Source: Microterricola pindariensis
GTDB taxonomy: Bacteria > Actinomycetota > Actinomycetes > Actinomycetales > Microbacteriaceae
Direction of reading: 5' to 3'
NCBI RefSeq assembly: GCF_002936985.1
Contig: NZ_MPZN01000019.1
Coordinates: 1-63,243, forward strand
DNA: 63,243 bases
The first letter of the stretch is position 1. The number at the start of each line of letters is the position of its first letter. A model generated the notes under the pieces. It was not told the DNA's origin. It worked only from the letters and a program-made list of their open reading frames with translations, and made no database searches. This document shows, piece after piece, positions 7,889 through 17,228 of this stretch. The position numbers and the translations under genes are program-made.

Positions 7889-9873
7889 CGGGTCGCCTCC
7901 TCTCGCGTTGCGCGCTCGGCGCGGGCTTCCGCCTCGAACTCGGCGGCGATGGTCTGCTCTGTCTGACTCGCTGTCTCTGGCGCCGGATCGGGGCCCGGGT
8001 CCTCGACGGTTGCGGCCAGGCGCGCGTCCTCCTCCAGGCTGGTGATCACGAAGCGGTAGTGCTCGCTCTCACGCAACAGCTCGGAGTGGGTGCCGACGGC
8101 CGTGATGCGGCCGTCCTCCATCAGGGCGACGCGGTCGGCGAGCATGACCGTCGACGGCCGGTGCGCGACGATCAGCGCCGTCGTGGAGGCGAGGATCTCC
8201 CGCAGTGCGGCCTCGACCTTGGCCTCGGTGGTGACGTCGAGCGCCGACAGGGGGTCATCGAGCACGAGCACGGCCGGTTTGGCGGCGACGGCGCGGGCCA
8301 GCGCCAGACGCTGGCGCTGGCCGCCGGAGAGGCTCATGCCCTCCTCGCCGACGCGGGTGTCGAGCCCCTCTGGCAGGTCGTAGGCGAACGCCGCCTGGGC
8401 GATCGCGAGCGCCTGCTCCAGCACACGGTCGGCCTCGGCCCGGACGGACGGGTCGTCGCCGGCCAGCTCCGGCCGGCCGAGGAGCACGTTCTCGCGTACC
8501 GAGGCGCTGAACAGCGTGGCATCCTCGAACGCCATCGCGATGTGGGTGCGCAGCTCCTCGCGCTTGAACGCCCGCACGTCGACGCCGTCGAGCGTGACGG
8601 ACCCGCCGGTGACATCGTAGAGGCGGGTGGTGAGCGCGGTGAGCGTCGTCTTGCCGCAGCCGGTCAGGCCGACCAGCGCCATCGTCTCCCCCGGCGTCAG
8701 CACGAGGTCGATGCCGTCGAGCAGGTCGCCGAAGCGCTCCGGCGAGTCCTGGTAACGGAAGTGCACGTCGGTGAAGGCGAGCTCGCCGCGCGGGCGGTCC
8801 AGGCTCCGCGGCTCTGCCGGGTCGACGATGGTGTTCTCGCTGTCGATGATGTCGAAGAAGCGGTCGGTGGCGGTGCGCGCGTCGAGGGCGAAGGCGAGCA
8901 TGAAGCCGATCGACTCGATCGGCCAGGCGAGCACGGTTGCCGTGGCGAAGAAGGCGACGAGCTCGCCGACGCTCAGCTGCCCCTGCGCGGCCAGCCAGAT
9001 GCCGACCGTGAGGCAGATGGAGAGCGCGATCGCCGGGACGACCATGATCCACACCCAGATGTCGGCGTCGAGGCGCGCCTTGGCGATCTCGGTGCTGCGC
9101 AGCGACTCCGCCTGGCTGCGGAAGTTCGACAGCGCGTGCTTGCCGCGGCCGAACGCCTTGAGCACGCGGATGCCGTGCACCGACTCCTCGACGGCCGTGG
9201 CGAGGTCGCCGGCCTGGTCCTGGCTGAGCCGGGACTTCTCGGAGTAGCGGCCCTCGAAGCGGTAGCCGGCCCACCACAGCGGGAGCGAGCAGACCAGGAA
9301 GATCAGGCCGAGCAGCCAGTTCATCGACATGAGGATGCCGACGCCGACGATGATCACGATGACGTTGACGACCGTCAGCACGAGGCCGAAGGAGAGCCAG
9401 CGGCGGATCAGGCCGAGGTCGCTGACGGCGCGCGAGAGCAGCTGACCGCTCGGCCACTTGTCGTGGAAGTTGACGGGCAGGTCTTGCAGCTTGGCGTACA
9501 GCGTGTTGCGCATGCGCGCCTCGACGCGGGTGCCGGGGCCGACGACGAGCCAACGGCGCAGGCCGTAGAGCAGCGCCTCGACGGCGCCGAGCCCGAAGAC
9601 GAGCAGGGCGAGCGGCACGACGGCGGCCGCGTCCCGGTTGGCGAGCGGGCCGTCGACGATCTGCTGCAGCACCTGCGGGATGGTCAGGGCGATCAGCTGC
9701 GCGACGAGGGCGGCGAGCATGCTGCCGACGAACGCCGGCATGGCCGGGCCGACGAAGGCGCGGAGCCGCCAGAGGGCGCGCACGGCACCCAGCTGCGGCT
9801 TCTCGGCCGTTGTCGATGTGGGCGGGGTGGGCGGGTGCTGGGGTGCAGCGGTTGAAGACAAGTTGATTCCCAA
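7885..9873 (-). CDS. ABC exporter half-transporter, degenerate-site subunit
   Basis: 662 residues: membrane domain (residues about 45-330) and ATPase with Walker [17 protein letters not shown], signature [14 protein letters not shown], and Walker [13 protein letters not shown], where Asp replaces the catalytic Glu. This is the degenerate partner of the following gene, as in heterodimeric exporters. A Pro/Thr-rich N-terminus and a Glu/Ala-rich 70-residue C-terminal tail flank the conserved core. The start is uncertain: TTG at 9873 has no good Shine-Dalgarno, and an internal GTG at the [10 protein letters not shown] segment would remove the low-complexity N-terminus. Preceded by a small ORF with a very strong ribosome binding site (10039-10149) that may regulate it. 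Confidence 0.9.
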   Translation of the reverse strand: MGINLSSTAAPQHPPTPPTSTTAEKPQLGAVRALWRLRAFVGPAMPAFVGSMLAALVAQLIALTIPQVLQQIVDGPLANRDAAAVVPLALLVFGLGAVEALLYGLRRWLVVGPGTRVEARMRNTLYAKLQDLPVNFHDKWPSGQLLSRAVSDLGLIRRWLSFGLVLTVVNVIVIIVGVGILMSMNWLLGLIFLVCSLPLWWAGYRFEGRYSEKSRLSQDQAGDLATAVEESVHGIRVLKAFGRGKHALSNFRSQAESLRSTEIAKARLDADIWVWIMVVPAIALSICLTVGIWLAAQGQLSVGELVAFFATATVLAWPIESIGFMLAFALDARTATDRFFDIIDSENTIVDPAEPRSLDRPRGELAFTDVHFRYQDSPERFGDLLDGIDLVLTPGETMALVGLTGCGKTTLTALTTRLYDVTGGSVTLDGVDVRAFKREELRTHIAMAFEDATLFSASVRENVLLGRPELAGDDPSVRAEADRVLEQALAIAQAAFAYDLPEGLDTRVGEEGMSLSGGQRQRLALARAVAAKPAVLVLDDPLSALDVTTEAKVEAALREILASTTALIVAHRPSTVMLADRVALMEDGRITAVGTHSELLRESEHYRFVITSLEEDARLAATVEDPGPDPAPETASQTEQTIAAEFEAEARAERATREEATR

Positions 9874-10038
9874 ACGGTGTGGATTCCGACGGTCCCTGGA
9901 TGCTCCAGCGGATCGACGTTTGTGAGTGCAGGATGAGGGTGCTCGCCCGCGGCGCGCAGGGCGGCGGGGTGCACGGTCTCGGTGTCAGAGCGGCAGGCCG
10001 CGTGTGGGCCTGCGGATGGCGATGCCGGTGCGTGTCGC

Positions 10039-10149
10039 CTAGCGGGCCGGAAGGGCCGGGGCGGCCACGAGATACGGGCGGAGGGAGGCGCCACGGGCAG
10101 CGCTGTCCACGTGGCTGTCGTTCACCGTGGTGTGTGCTGTCTGTGTCAT
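10039..10149 (-). CDS. Small ORF (36 residues), possible leader peptide of the ABC exporter
   Basis: Begins MTQTAHTTVNDSHVDSAARG and ends LVAAPALPAR. ATG at 10149 is preceded five bases upstream by a perfect AGGAGG, the best ribosome binding site in this area, while the ABC gene 165 bases downstream has a weak one. It matches no family I know, has no signal peptide or membrane segment, and ends with Pro/Ala-rich codons. Between its stop and the ABC start lies a 7-bp hairpin (GCAGGCC/GGCCTGC). Organisation resembles bmrB upstream of bmrCD, where a translated leader controls a heterodimeric multidrug exporter. It could instead be a small exported peptide or a spurious ORF. Confidence 0.5.
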   Translation of the reverse strand: MTQTAHTTVNDSHVDSAARGASLRPYLVAAPALPAR

Positions 10150-10172
10150 TGCATCCTCCTGAGCGCGTCGTT

Positions 10173-10196
10173 GTGTCACCTGCAGTGTCACCTGCA
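10173..10196 (-). promoter_or_regulatory. Perfect 12-nt tandem direct repeat in the leader of the small ORF/ABC operon
   Basis: On the minus strand TGCAGGTGACAC occurs twice in direct succession, about 24-47 bases upstream of the small ORF start, after the candidate promoter. About one helical turn per repeat, so it could bind a regulator as a direct-repeat operator or act in the mRNA. Confidence 0.4.
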
Positions 10197-10247
10197 ATGT
10201 TGTCTGGTGCTGGGCGTGCAGGGCGGGGGTACTGCGCACAGCCCTAC

Positions 10248-10277
10248 AGAATATGGGGTGGACCGAGCGTTCCGCAA
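10248..10277 (-). promoter_or_regulatory. Candidate sigma-70 promoter for the small ORF/ABC exporter operon
   Basis: Minus strand TTGCGG (10277-10272), an 18-base spacer and TATTCT (10253-10248). It lies about 100 bases upstream of the small ORF and just after the dimethylargininase gene, and would give a leader of about 90 bases carrying the tandem repeat. Assigned by eye only. Confidence 0.35.
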
Positions 10278-10430
10278 GGGTTTTCTGCGCACGGATTCCG
10301 TTCGGGCCCCGCACGATGACGCAGTCGAGCCGTGCGCCGTGCGCGGCCGGGCGCACGGGGCCGGGCCGGCGGCCCGTCCACCCGGGCCCGCCCGCCGAGA
10401 CAGGTCAGCGGAACCAAGCAGCGGGTTGAG

Positions 10431-11729
10431 CTAGCGGACCCGCACGCTCAGGCAGGTGACGCAGCCCTCGAGCTTCTCGAACTCCGAGATGTCGACGGTG
10501 ACGACGCGGTAGCCGAGGTCGGCGATGAGCGCGGCGCTCCGCGGGGCGGAGGCCGACATCAGCACGGTGTCCGGGCTGAGCACGACGACGGCCGCACCGG
10601 CCTCCTCCGGCATCGCCAGGAAGCGGTCGAACAGCTCCGGGTGGTCGACGAACGGGGCCCAGCCGATCACGGTGCCGTCCGGCAGCGCGGTGACGGAGGT
10701 CTTCAGGTGCAGCGCCTTGGTCAGCGGCACCGCGACGACGGTGTAGCCGTGCGGGGCCAGCAGCGCGCGCAGCTGGCGGATGCCCTCGGCGTTGGTGCGC
10801 AGCGAGCGGCCGACGTAGACGGTCTTGCCGATCTTCAGCACGTCGCCGCCGTCGAGGGTGCCCGGCGCGCTGATGCGCTCGATCGCCAGGCCGCCGAGCT
10901 CGCGGACGGCCTGCTCTGCGCCCACGGTCTCGGCGTTGCGCGACTCCGCGCCGGGGTTCGTGATCACGGCCAGCTCGCCGAACATGACGACGGCGTCCTC
11001 GATGAAGACGGAGTCGGCCATCTCGGGAGCGGCCGGCACCTCGATGGTCTCCCAGCCCTCCGCGTCGAGGGCCGCGCAGTAGTTGTCCCACTGCTGGTCG
11101 GCGAGCTCGATGTTGACCGGGATGCGGTCGATGTGGGTGAGCTCGCCGTCGGCGAGGTTGGAGGCCGGGATGCGCACGAGTGCCACGTGGCGCTCCCCCG
11201 AGCGGCGCCCGACGGTGCGGTAGCCGATGATCGAGCCGTAGACGCGCGGCCCGAGCAGCGCGGAGGTGATGGCGACGGAGAGCACGAACAGCAGGTTGAA
11301 GCCGACCAGGCTGCCGAACAGGTAGACGGCGACGTCGGAGGCGAAGATGTTGCCGGTGGAGGCCGAGAGCAGCACGGCCGAGCCGAGCAGTGCCCCGATG
11401 ATGCCGGCGCCGAGGCCGCCGGCCAGGGCGGGCAGCCAGGCCCGCGTCGCGCCGAGCAGGTTGAACACGGCGAGCAGCACGAAGGCGATCAGCGCGGGCA
11501 GGGCGAAGAAGCCGCCGAACTGGCTGAGCGCCTGGCTCTGCTGGCCGCTGCTGATGAAGTAGCCGAGCACGGTCACCAGGTAGGCGCCGAGCACGACGGT
11601 GAGGGCGGAGAGCACCGCCGCAGAGGTGCTGCGCGGCCGGGCGGAGCGGGGGGTCGGCCGGGGCGCGAGGTGGGGGCTTGCGGCGGGCGGGGCAGGGGTG
11701 TCGGCAGCTGCGGCATCCGAAGAAGTCAT
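10431..11729 (-). CDS. Membrane-anchored dimethylarginine dimethylaminohydrolase-like protein
   Basis: 432 residues. The first 36 are Pro/Ala/Ser rich; residues about 37-165 contain four hydrophobic segments (for example VLSALTVVLGAYLVTVLGYF and VYLFGSLVGFNLLFVLSVAI). From about residue 175 a complete guanidino-group hydrolase (DDAH) domain follows: ALVRIPASNLADGELTHIDR, DSVFIEDAVVMFGE, GTLDGGDVLKIG, ALHLKTSVTALPDG and the catalytic Cys at the C-terminus in EGCVTCLSVRVR. DDAH hydrolyses Nw-methylated arginines to citrulline and methylamines; related enzymes act on arginine. DDAH proteins are normally soluble, about 255-285 residues, so the N-terminal membrane module is the oddity. No stop or strong internal ribosome site separates the parts. 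Confidence 0.85.
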   Translation of the reverse strand: MTSSDAAAADTPAPPAASPHLAPRPTPRSARPRSTSAAVLSALTVVLGAYLVTVLGYFISSGQQSQALSQFGGFFALPALIAFVLLAVFNLLGATRAWLPALAGGLGAGIIGALLGSAVLLSASTGNIFASDVAVYLFGSLVGFNLLFVLSVAITSALLGPRVYGSIIGYRTVGRRSGERHVALVRIPASNLADGELTHIDRIPVNIELADQQWDNYCAALDAEGWETIEVPAAPEMADSVFIEDAVVMFGELAVITNPGAESRNAETVGAEQAVRELGGLAIERISAPGTLDGGDVLKIGKTVYVGRSLRTNAEGIRQLRALLAPHGYTVVAVPLTKALHLKTSVTALPDGTVIGWAPFVDHPELFDRFLAMPEEAGAAVVVLSPDTVLMSASAPRSAALIADLGYRVVTVDISEFEKLEGCVTCLSVRVR

Positions 11730-11793
11730 GGAGCGAGACTATCGCGCGCGACGCGCAGGCCTGAAAAGCGCTGCGGCCGGGCGCACATGCGAA

Positions 11794-11827
11794 ACGACCG
11801 GATGCCGCGGCTGCGGCATCCGGTCGT
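11794..11827 (-). terminator. Terminator hairpin after purH
   Basis: Perfect 15-bp stem (11794-11808 with 11813-11827) and a four-base loop, 20 bases past the purH stop, followed on the minus strand by a short TTT. Confidence 0.8.
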
Positions 11828-11846
11828 CGGGGTGGTTCGCGCGCTC

Positions 11847-13451
11847 CTAGTGGAAGAAGTGACGCTCCCCGGTGAAGTACATGGTCACGCCGGCGGCGTT
11901 CGCCGCGGCGATGACCTCCTCGTCGCGCACGGAGCCCCCGGGTTGGACGACGGCGGTGACGCCGGCGTCGAGCAGCACCTGCAGGCCGTCGGCGAAGGGG
12001 AAGAAGGCGTCGGATGCCGCGACAGATCCACGCGCCCTGTCGCCGGCGCGATTCACCGCGAGGTGGCAGGAGTCGACCCGGTTGACCTGGCCCATGCCGA
12101 CGCCGACGGAGGCGCCGCCTGCGGCGAGCAGGATGCCGTTGGACTTGACGGCGCGGCAGGCGCGCCAGGCGAACTCGAGCTCGCCGCGCGTCTCGGCGTC
12201 GGCCTCGCTGCCCGCGGCGAGCGTCCAGCCGGCGGAGCTGAAGTCGGCGAAGGAGTCGGCCTGCTGCATCAGCAGGCCGCCGGAGACCTGGCGGATCTCG
12301 GTGGCCGTCGGGCGGTAGTCGGCCGGCAGCTGCAACAGGCGGATGTTCTTCTTCGCGGTGAGGATCTCGAGGGCCTCGTCGTCGAACGCCGGGGCGACGA
12401 GCACCTCGGTGAAGATGGCGCTCACGGTGCGGGCCATCTCGGCGGTGACGGTGCGGTTGGCGGCGATGACGCCGCCGAAGGCCGACACCGGGTCGCAGGC
12501 GTGGGCCCGCTCGTGCGCCGAGGCGATGGGATCGGCGGCATCCGTCGCCGCGACGGCGATGCCGCACGGGTTGGCGTGCTTGATGATCGCGACGGCCGGC
12601 AGGTCGAAGTCGTAGGCGGCGCGCACGGCGGCGTCGGCGTCGACGAAGTTGTTGTACGACATCTCCTTGCCGTGCAGCTGCGTGGCCTGGGCGATGCCGC
12701 CGCCCTCGCGGTTGCGGTAGAGGGCCGCCTTCTGGTGCGAGTTCTCGCCGTAGCGCAGGCTTTGCTGGCGGGTCCAGGTGGCGCCGACCCAGCCGGGGAA
12801 GCCGGTGCCCTCGTCGTCGGGGGCGACGACGTTGCCGATCCAGCTGGCGACGTTGACGTCGTAGGTGGCGGTGTGCCGGAACGCCTCGGCGGCCAGCGAC
12901 TGGCGCTGGGCGAGGGTGGTGCCGCCGGCCTGCAGCGCGGCGATGATCTGCGGGTAGTTCGTCGGCGAGACGACGATGGCCACGTTGGCGTGGTTCTTCG
13001 CCGAGGCGCGCACCATGGCGGGGCCGCCGATGTCGATCTGCTCGACCACGTCGCTGGCGGGGGCGCCGGAGGCGACCGTCTCGGCGAAGGGGTAGAGGTT
13101 CACGACGACGAGCTCGAACGGCGCGATGCCGAGCTCGAGCAGCTGTGCCTCGTGCGACTCGAGGCGGAGGTCGGCGAGCAGGCCCGCGTGAACGGCCGGG
13201 TGCAGCGTCTTGACGCGTCCGTCGAGGGCCTCGGCGAAGCCGGTGACGCTGGCGACGTCGGTCACGGCAAAGCCCGCATCGCGGATGGTCGAGGCGGTCG
13301 ATCCCGTCGAGACGATCTCGACGCCGGATGCCGCAAGCGCGGCGGCCAGCTCAAGCAGATCGGTCTTGTCGCTCACCGAGAGCAGCGCGCGCCGCACCGG
13401 GACGATGTCGCGGGAACGGTAGAGGGACGGGTCGTGGCTGGGGCCGCTCAT
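11847..13451 (-). CDS. purH: Bifunctional AICAR formyltransferase / IMP cyclohydrolase
   Basis: 534 residues, normal length. Last two steps of de novo IMP synthesis. N-terminal MGS-like cyclohydrolase domain with [28 protein letters not shown] and [17 protein letters not shown]-terminal transformylase with [28 protein letters not shown] and [11 protein letters not shown], ending HFFH. ATG 13451 overlaps the purN stop by four bases. Forms an operon perM-purN-purH, an order also found in mycobacteria. Its product feeds the guaB/guaA branch further along the window. Confidence 0.97.
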   Translation of the reverse strand: MSGPSHDPSLYRSRDIVPVRRALLSVSDKTDLLELAAALAASGVEIVSTGSTASTIRDAGFAVTDVASVTGFAEALDGRVKTLHPAVHAGLLADLRLESHEAQLLELGIAPFELVVVNLYPFAETVASGAPASDVVEQIDIGGPAMVRASAKNHANVAIVVSPTNYPQIIAALQAGGTTLAQRQSLAAEAFRHTATYDVNVASWIGNVVAPDDEGTGFPGWVGATWTRQQSLRYGENSHQKAALYRNREGGGIAQATQLHGKEMSYNNFVDADAAVRAAYDFDLPAVAIIKHANPCGIAVAATDAADPIASAHERAHACDPVSAFGGVIAANRTVTAEMARTVSAIFTEVLVAPAFDDEALEILTAKKNIRLLQLPADYRPTATEIRQVSGGLLMQQADSFADFSSAGWTLAAGSEADAETRGELEFAWRACRAVKSNGILLAAGGASVGVGMGQVNRVDSCHLAVNRAGDRARGSVAASDAFFPFADGLQVLLDAGVTAVVQPGGSVRDEEVIAAANAAGVTMYFTGERHFFH

Positions 13452-14041
13452 TGCGTGCTGAACTCCTTGAGGTTGGTGTGGCCGGAGGCGATATCGCGCA
13501 CCGCCTGAATCAGCAGGCGACGCTCGACGGGTTTGATGCGCTCGTGCAGGTCGTGCTCGGTGTCGCCGGGCAGGACGCTGACGCGCTCTTGCACCACGAT
13601 GGGCCCGCCGTCGACGCTGTTGTCGACGATGATCAGGCTCGCGCCGCTCTGATCGACGCCGGCGTCGATCGCGTCGCGAACCCCGTGGGCCCCGGGAAAC
13701 TCGGGGAGGTAGGCGGGGTGGGTGTTCAACAGGTTCGGGGTGAGCCCGGCGACGAAGCGCGGCGGCACCAGGCGCATCATCCCGCTCAGCACGACGAGGT
13801 CCGGGTTCCACTGCTGCACCTGGGCGAGGAGCTCATCGCCCCAGCTGGCCCGGTCGGGGAAGGAGGTGAACGGCACGGTGAAGGTGGGGATGCCGAACTC
13901 CTCGCCGAGGGCCAGGCCCTCGGCATCGCGGTCGGCGCCGATGGCGACGACGCGGGCGCCGAAATCCTCGGCCAGTGTGGCTTCGAGCAGTGCCCGGAGG
14001 TTCGATCCGGTTCCAGAGATCAACACGACGAGCTTCAGCAC
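13448..14041 (-). CDS. purN: Phosphoribosylglycinamide formyltransferase (GART)
   Basis: 197 residues, usual length. Transfers formyl from 10-formyl-THF to GAR in purine synthesis. Motifs: [14 protein letters not shown] (phosphate loop), [20 protein letters not shown] (formyl-transfer His and folate loop), and the Asp-containing [12 protein letters not shown]. Overlaps purH by four bases; begins 36 bases after the perM stop, so probably one transcript. Confidence 0.97.
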   Translation of the reverse strand: MLKLVVLISGTGSNLRALLEATLAEDFGARVVAIGADRDAEGLALGEEFGIPTFTVPFTSFPDRASWGDELLAQVQQWNPDLVVLSGMMRLVPPRFVAGLTPNLLNTHPAYLPEFPGAHGVRDAIDAGVDQSGASLIIVDNSVDGGPIVVQERVSVLPGDTEHDLHERIKPVERRLLIQAVRDIASGHTNLKEFSTQ

Positions 14042-14077
14042 GCTTTGAGCCTACCGCAGCGGGTTCGACCCTCCTGT

Positions 14078-15367
14078 TCAGGCGGTCGGGCCGGAGGCCG
14101 GCTCCGAGGCCGGCTCCGACGCCGGCTTGGCCTGCGCTGAGCGACCGAACCGGCTGGGCAGCACGCTGACCGCGCCGGCGTACAGGCCGAGCACGGCGGG
14201 CAGACCCACCTCCAGGGCGGCGAAGGCGGCGACCAGCCACGGGTTGGGGCCGACCTCCTGCAGCCGGCCCGGCCCGGCCGAACCCGCGGAGATCCAGGCC
14301 AGCATGCCCAGGATGACGCCGGCCACGACGCCGGCGGCCAGGCCCTGGCCGACGAGGATCGGCGCGGAGGGCTTCGGCTCCGTCATCCGCTGGCGCAACA
14401 GCATCCCGACGGCGAAGCCGGCCAGGATCGGGACGAGCAACACGAGGAAGCCCGGGCCGGCGCTGCCATCCGGCAGCGCCCCGAACAGCGGCAGCCCGGG
14501 CACGGGGCCGAGCACGGTGGCGCCGGGCGAGACGCTGCTGCCGGCACCGACGGCGAAGCCGGGGCCGACGACCCAGCTGGCAGACCAGATGACGGCGTTG
14601 GGCAGCAGGGCCAGCTGCAGCAGGGTGAGGGCGATGCCGCCGAGCGCGCCCGCCTGCAGCGACTCGTACAGGCCGATGACCGTGGCGTAGCGGGTGAACA
14701 GCGAGAGGCAGAACAGCAGGGCGCCGGCCGCGAGGATGACGGCGGCGGCGATCGTTCCACTGCGCAGGCTCTCGGCGATCAGCCGCACGGCGAGGGGGTT
14801 CAGCTCGTCCACCCAGCTGCGCACCGCAGCGGCCAGGCGCCGGCCGAGCGCGCCGAGCACCGCGCGGCGGGAGAGCGCGAGCCCGGTGATGACGGATGCC
14901 GCGTAGACGAGCCCGGGCAGCAGCAGCGCCGTGGCGGCGGCCGGGGACGCGATGGGGTGCCGCGCGCTCACGGCGATGAGTGCGGCCAGCCCCCAGAAAA
15001 CCGCCACGACGATGGCGGCGGCCTGCAGCGGGTGGGCCGAGTGGCCGGCACGGCGGCCGGCGCCGACACCGAGCGCGATGGTGAGCAGGGCGAAGCCGAG
15101 CAGGGCGATGGACACGGTGAATGCGGCATCCGCGCCGGGCAGGGCCAGCGCGCTCACGAAGGCGGCGGGCAGGGTGATCGTGAGGTCGACGCCGTGGCCG
15201 AGCAGCCAGACGTCGGCGGCCGCGCGCCAGAACACCGTCCAGTCGGCGCTCAGGCCGCTCCCCGTCGCCCAGAGGATCGTCAGCGGCACGAGGGCGATGC
15301 CGAGCCCGATGGCGACGGCAATGACCGCTTCGAGGGCGGCGAGCAGGGCGATGGTTATGCGGTTCAT
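14078..15367 (-). CDS. perM: PerM-like multi-pass membrane protein (DUF6350)
   Basis: 429 residues with about eight to ten hydrophobic segments and a low-complexity repetitive C-terminus (PASEPASEPASGPTA). N-terminal LSADWTVFWRAAADVWLLGHG and the central LNPLAVRLIAESLRSG are characteristic of the actinobacterial DUF6350/PerM family, in mycobacteria implicated in cell-division stability under stress. The assignment is supported by gene order: perM-purN-purH downstream of sucCD matches Mycobacterium tuberculosis Rv0951-Rv0957. ATG 15367. The exact biochemical role is unknown. Confidence 0.82.
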   Translation of the reverse strand: MNRITIALLAALEAVIAVAIGLGIALVPLTILWATGSGLSADWTVFWRAAADVWLLGHGVDLTITLPAAFVSALALPGADAAFTVSIALLGFALLTIALGVGAGRRAGHSAHPLQAAAIVVAVFWGLAALIAVSARHPIASPAAATALLLPGLVYAASVITGLALSRRAVLGALGRRLAAAVRSWVDELNPLAVRLIAESLRSGTIAAAVILAAGALLFCLSLFTRYATVIGLYESLQAGALGGIALTLLQLALLPNAVIWSASWVVGPGFAVGAGSSVSPGATVLGPVPGLPLFGALPDGSAGPGFLVLLVPILAGFAVGMLLRQRMTEPKPSAPILVGQGLAAGVVAGVILGMLAWISAGSAGPGRLQEVGPNPWLVAAFAALEVGLPAVLGLYAGAVSVLPSRFGRSAQAKPASEPASEPASGPTA

Positions 15368-15438
15368 GCGCTCACGAGCCTACCCGCGACACCGCACGCG
15401 AGCAGGCAGAAGCGCGGCCGCCCCGCAAATCCGGCCGG

Positions 15439-15561
15439 CTACTTCTTGCGGTACGGTGCCCGGGCCAGGGCGACCAGGCAGCCCAGGCCCACGAGGATCA
15501 TCACGCCGGCGAAGCCGAAGATGCCGATCCGGAACAAGTTCTCGATGAGCGCGTAGTCCAT
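15439..15561 (-). CDS. Small single-span membrane protein (40 residues)
   Basis: Begins MDYALIENLFRIGIFGFAG, continues with a hydrophobic stretch of about 20 residues ending VALARAPY, and finishes with the basic tail RKK. The layout (short N-terminus, one membrane helix, positive cytoplasmic end) and its tight fit between the preceding gene stop (18 bases upstream) and perM support a real gene. No clear Shine-Dalgarno. No family recognised. It could be a small accessory subunit of the adjacent membrane proteins. Confidence 0.55.
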   Translation of the reverse strand: MDYALIENLFRIGIFGFAGVMILVGLGCLVALARAPYRKK

Positions 15562-15579
15562 ATGCTGAGTATTGCTCGC

Positions 15580-17070
15580 TCAGAGCTTCTTGTCACTGTT
15601 TTCGAGAACCACCTCTGCGTCGTCAGCGCCGCCAACCGAGACGGCATCCGCGCCGTCCTCGAGCGGCCCGGCGGGCCCCGCACCCGCGTCCCCGGCTCCC
15701 ACAGCCCCCGTGCCCGCATCCCCCTCGGTGCCGAGCTCCTCCCCCGTGCGCTGCAGCAGCTCGGCGACGAGCACGGCCAGCAGCGCCAGCACGGCCGTCC
15801 ACACGATGGTGCTGCCGTGCAGCGGGCGCGAGAGCAGCAGCACCGCGCTGGCGACCACCGCGATCAGCACGCGCACCAGCACCCGCTGCCGGTACATCCA
15901 CAGCCCGAACCGGCCGGTGGTGATGCCGCGGTGCTCGGCCGCACGGCGCACCGAGCTGATGCCGGAGCCGATGAATCCGCGCAGCTTGGCGGCGAGGGAG
16001 TACGGCCCGCTGAACCAGGCGATGAGCGCGATCGTGAACGCCAGAACGATGAGCGCCGTCGTCGTGGACTGCATCAGCTGCACCACCTGGTCGTAGATGG
16101 CGTCGGCGGCGGCGCTCGGCAGCCCGCTCGATGCCACGGCACTCGCGAAGAAGATCCGGCCGATGCCGAAGCCGGCGGCCAGCACCAGCATGACGACGCC
16201 GAGCGCGATCGAGGTGGCGACCAGGGCCCCCACTCGGCGGCGCGCGAGGAGGATGCCTGCAGCGAGCAGGACGAGGGCGACGACGGGCAGCCAGCTGCCC
16301 ACCGCGATCGCCAGGTTGTACACCAGCCGCACGGTGGTGAATGCGTCGGCGGTCGCGACCACGACCGTCAGCTGCACGGCGGGGATGTTGGCGGCGAAGC
16401 CGAAGCCCTGCGCGACGAGCCTCTTCTTGACCTCCTCGACGAGCGGGCCGATCTGGATGCCCAGCTCGTTCTTTCCGTTCACGGTCACGGCGGCGTTGGG
16501 GTCGCCCTCGAGCGTGGCCGTCAGCTGGTTGTGACTCACCCGCAGCGCCCCGGCCCAGAGCTCGGCGAAGGTGTCGGAGGCGACGAGCCTGTCGACCGCG
16601 GTGGAGACGAGGTTCTTGACGCCGGCGACGGCCGGCGCCTCGAGCAGCCCCAGGGCCTCAGAGGCGCGCGGCGGCAGGCCGAGCTGTTTGAGGCCGTCGA
16701 AGAGGTCGGAGGTGATTCCGGCGATGTCGACGTTCGCCTCGATCGCGGTGACGAGCTGCGCCGAGATGTAGTCCTGCACGGCGGGGTCCTTGGCGAGCGG
16801 GGCGAAGGTCGCGACGAACTGGTCGGCGCTGCTCAGCTGCACCTTCGCCCAGCTGGAGACCACGGCGATCGGGGCGAGCAGGAGGCCGATGACGATGAGC
16901 ACGGCGGAGAGCACCGACCAGGCGCGGCTGCGCCGGTGCGGGGCATGGGGTGCATCCGGTGGGCTGTCGCCGACGCCGGCATCCGGGGCCTCGCCCGATC
17001 GGAGTGCCGCGTTCTCACGCTGCAAACGGGCGACCAGCGCCTCCAACTCTGCGGTGCTGCTCCGGGCCAT
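15580..17070 (-). CDS. Conserved actinobacterial multi-pass membrane protein with coiled-coil N-terminus
   Basis: 496 residues. A short heptad-like helix (AELEALVARLQRENAALR) precedes a first membrane segment (WSVLSAVLIVIGLLLAPIAV), then a large extracytoplasmic domain of about 150 residues, followed by four further hydrophobic segments and an acidic Gly/Ala-rich cytoplasmic tail. ATG 17070 chosen for the GGAGG eleven bases upstream; upstream in-frame sequence runs into the sucD terminator. It sits between sucD and perM, as membrane proteins of unknown function do in mycobacteria (Rv0954 position). No catalytic motif visible; function unknown. Confidence 0.8.
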   Translation of the reverse strand: MARSSTAELEALVARLQRENAALRSGEAPDAGVGDSPPDAPHAPHRRSRAWSVLSAVLIVIGLLLAPIAVVSSWAKVQLSSADQFVATFAPLAKDPAVQDYISAQLVTAIEANVDIAGITSDLFDGLKQLGLPPRASEALGLLEAPAVAGVKNLVSTAVDRLVASDTFAELWAGALRVSHNQLTATLEGDPNAAVTVNGKNELGIQIGPLVEEVKKRLVAQGFGFAANIPAVQLTVVVATADAFTTVRLVYNLAIAVGSWLPVVALVLLAAGILLARRRVGALVATSIALGVVMLVLAAGFGIGRIFFASAVASSGLPSAAADAIYDQVVQLMQSTTTALIVLAFTIALIAWFSGPYSLAAKLRGFIGSGISSVRRAAEHRGITTGRFGLWMYRQRVLVRVLIAVVASAVLLLSRPLHGSTIVWTAVLALLAVLVAELLQRTGEELGTEGDAGTGAVGAGDAGAGPAGPLEDGADAVSVGGADDAEVVLENSDKKL

Positions 17071-17164
17071 GGCGTGCCTCCTCCGGGTGCTGTTGCCACT
17101 GTAGCGATGCGCGGCCCCGCGCGACAGAGCCAATGTCGCCGACGCCACGGGCCTCCGGGCATGC

Positions 17165-17199
17165 AGAAGGCCCGCCCCGCGCAAGCGGAGCGGGCCTTC
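17165..17199 (-). terminator. Terminator hairpin after sucD
   Basis: Stem GAAGGCCCGC (17165-17174) with GCGGGCCTTC (17190-17199); the loop itself can pair further. Lies 30 bases past the sucD stop. Confidence 0.75.
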
Positions 17200-17228
17200 G
17201 TGAACGGCGTTGTGCCTGTCGCGGCGCC

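Noticed and set aside
9961-10041. In-frame fusion of the small ORF to the ABC exporter by stop readthrough
   Set aside because: Although the small ORF stop is in register with the exporter frame, a second in-frame TGA follows about twenty codons later, so no fused product is possible.
10332-13508. 1,058-codon open frame on the plus strand
   Set aside because: Antisense to the dimethylargininase and purH genes; composition is Arg/Gly/His-rich nonsense typical of the opposite strand of GC-rich genes, with no domain and no ribosome site.
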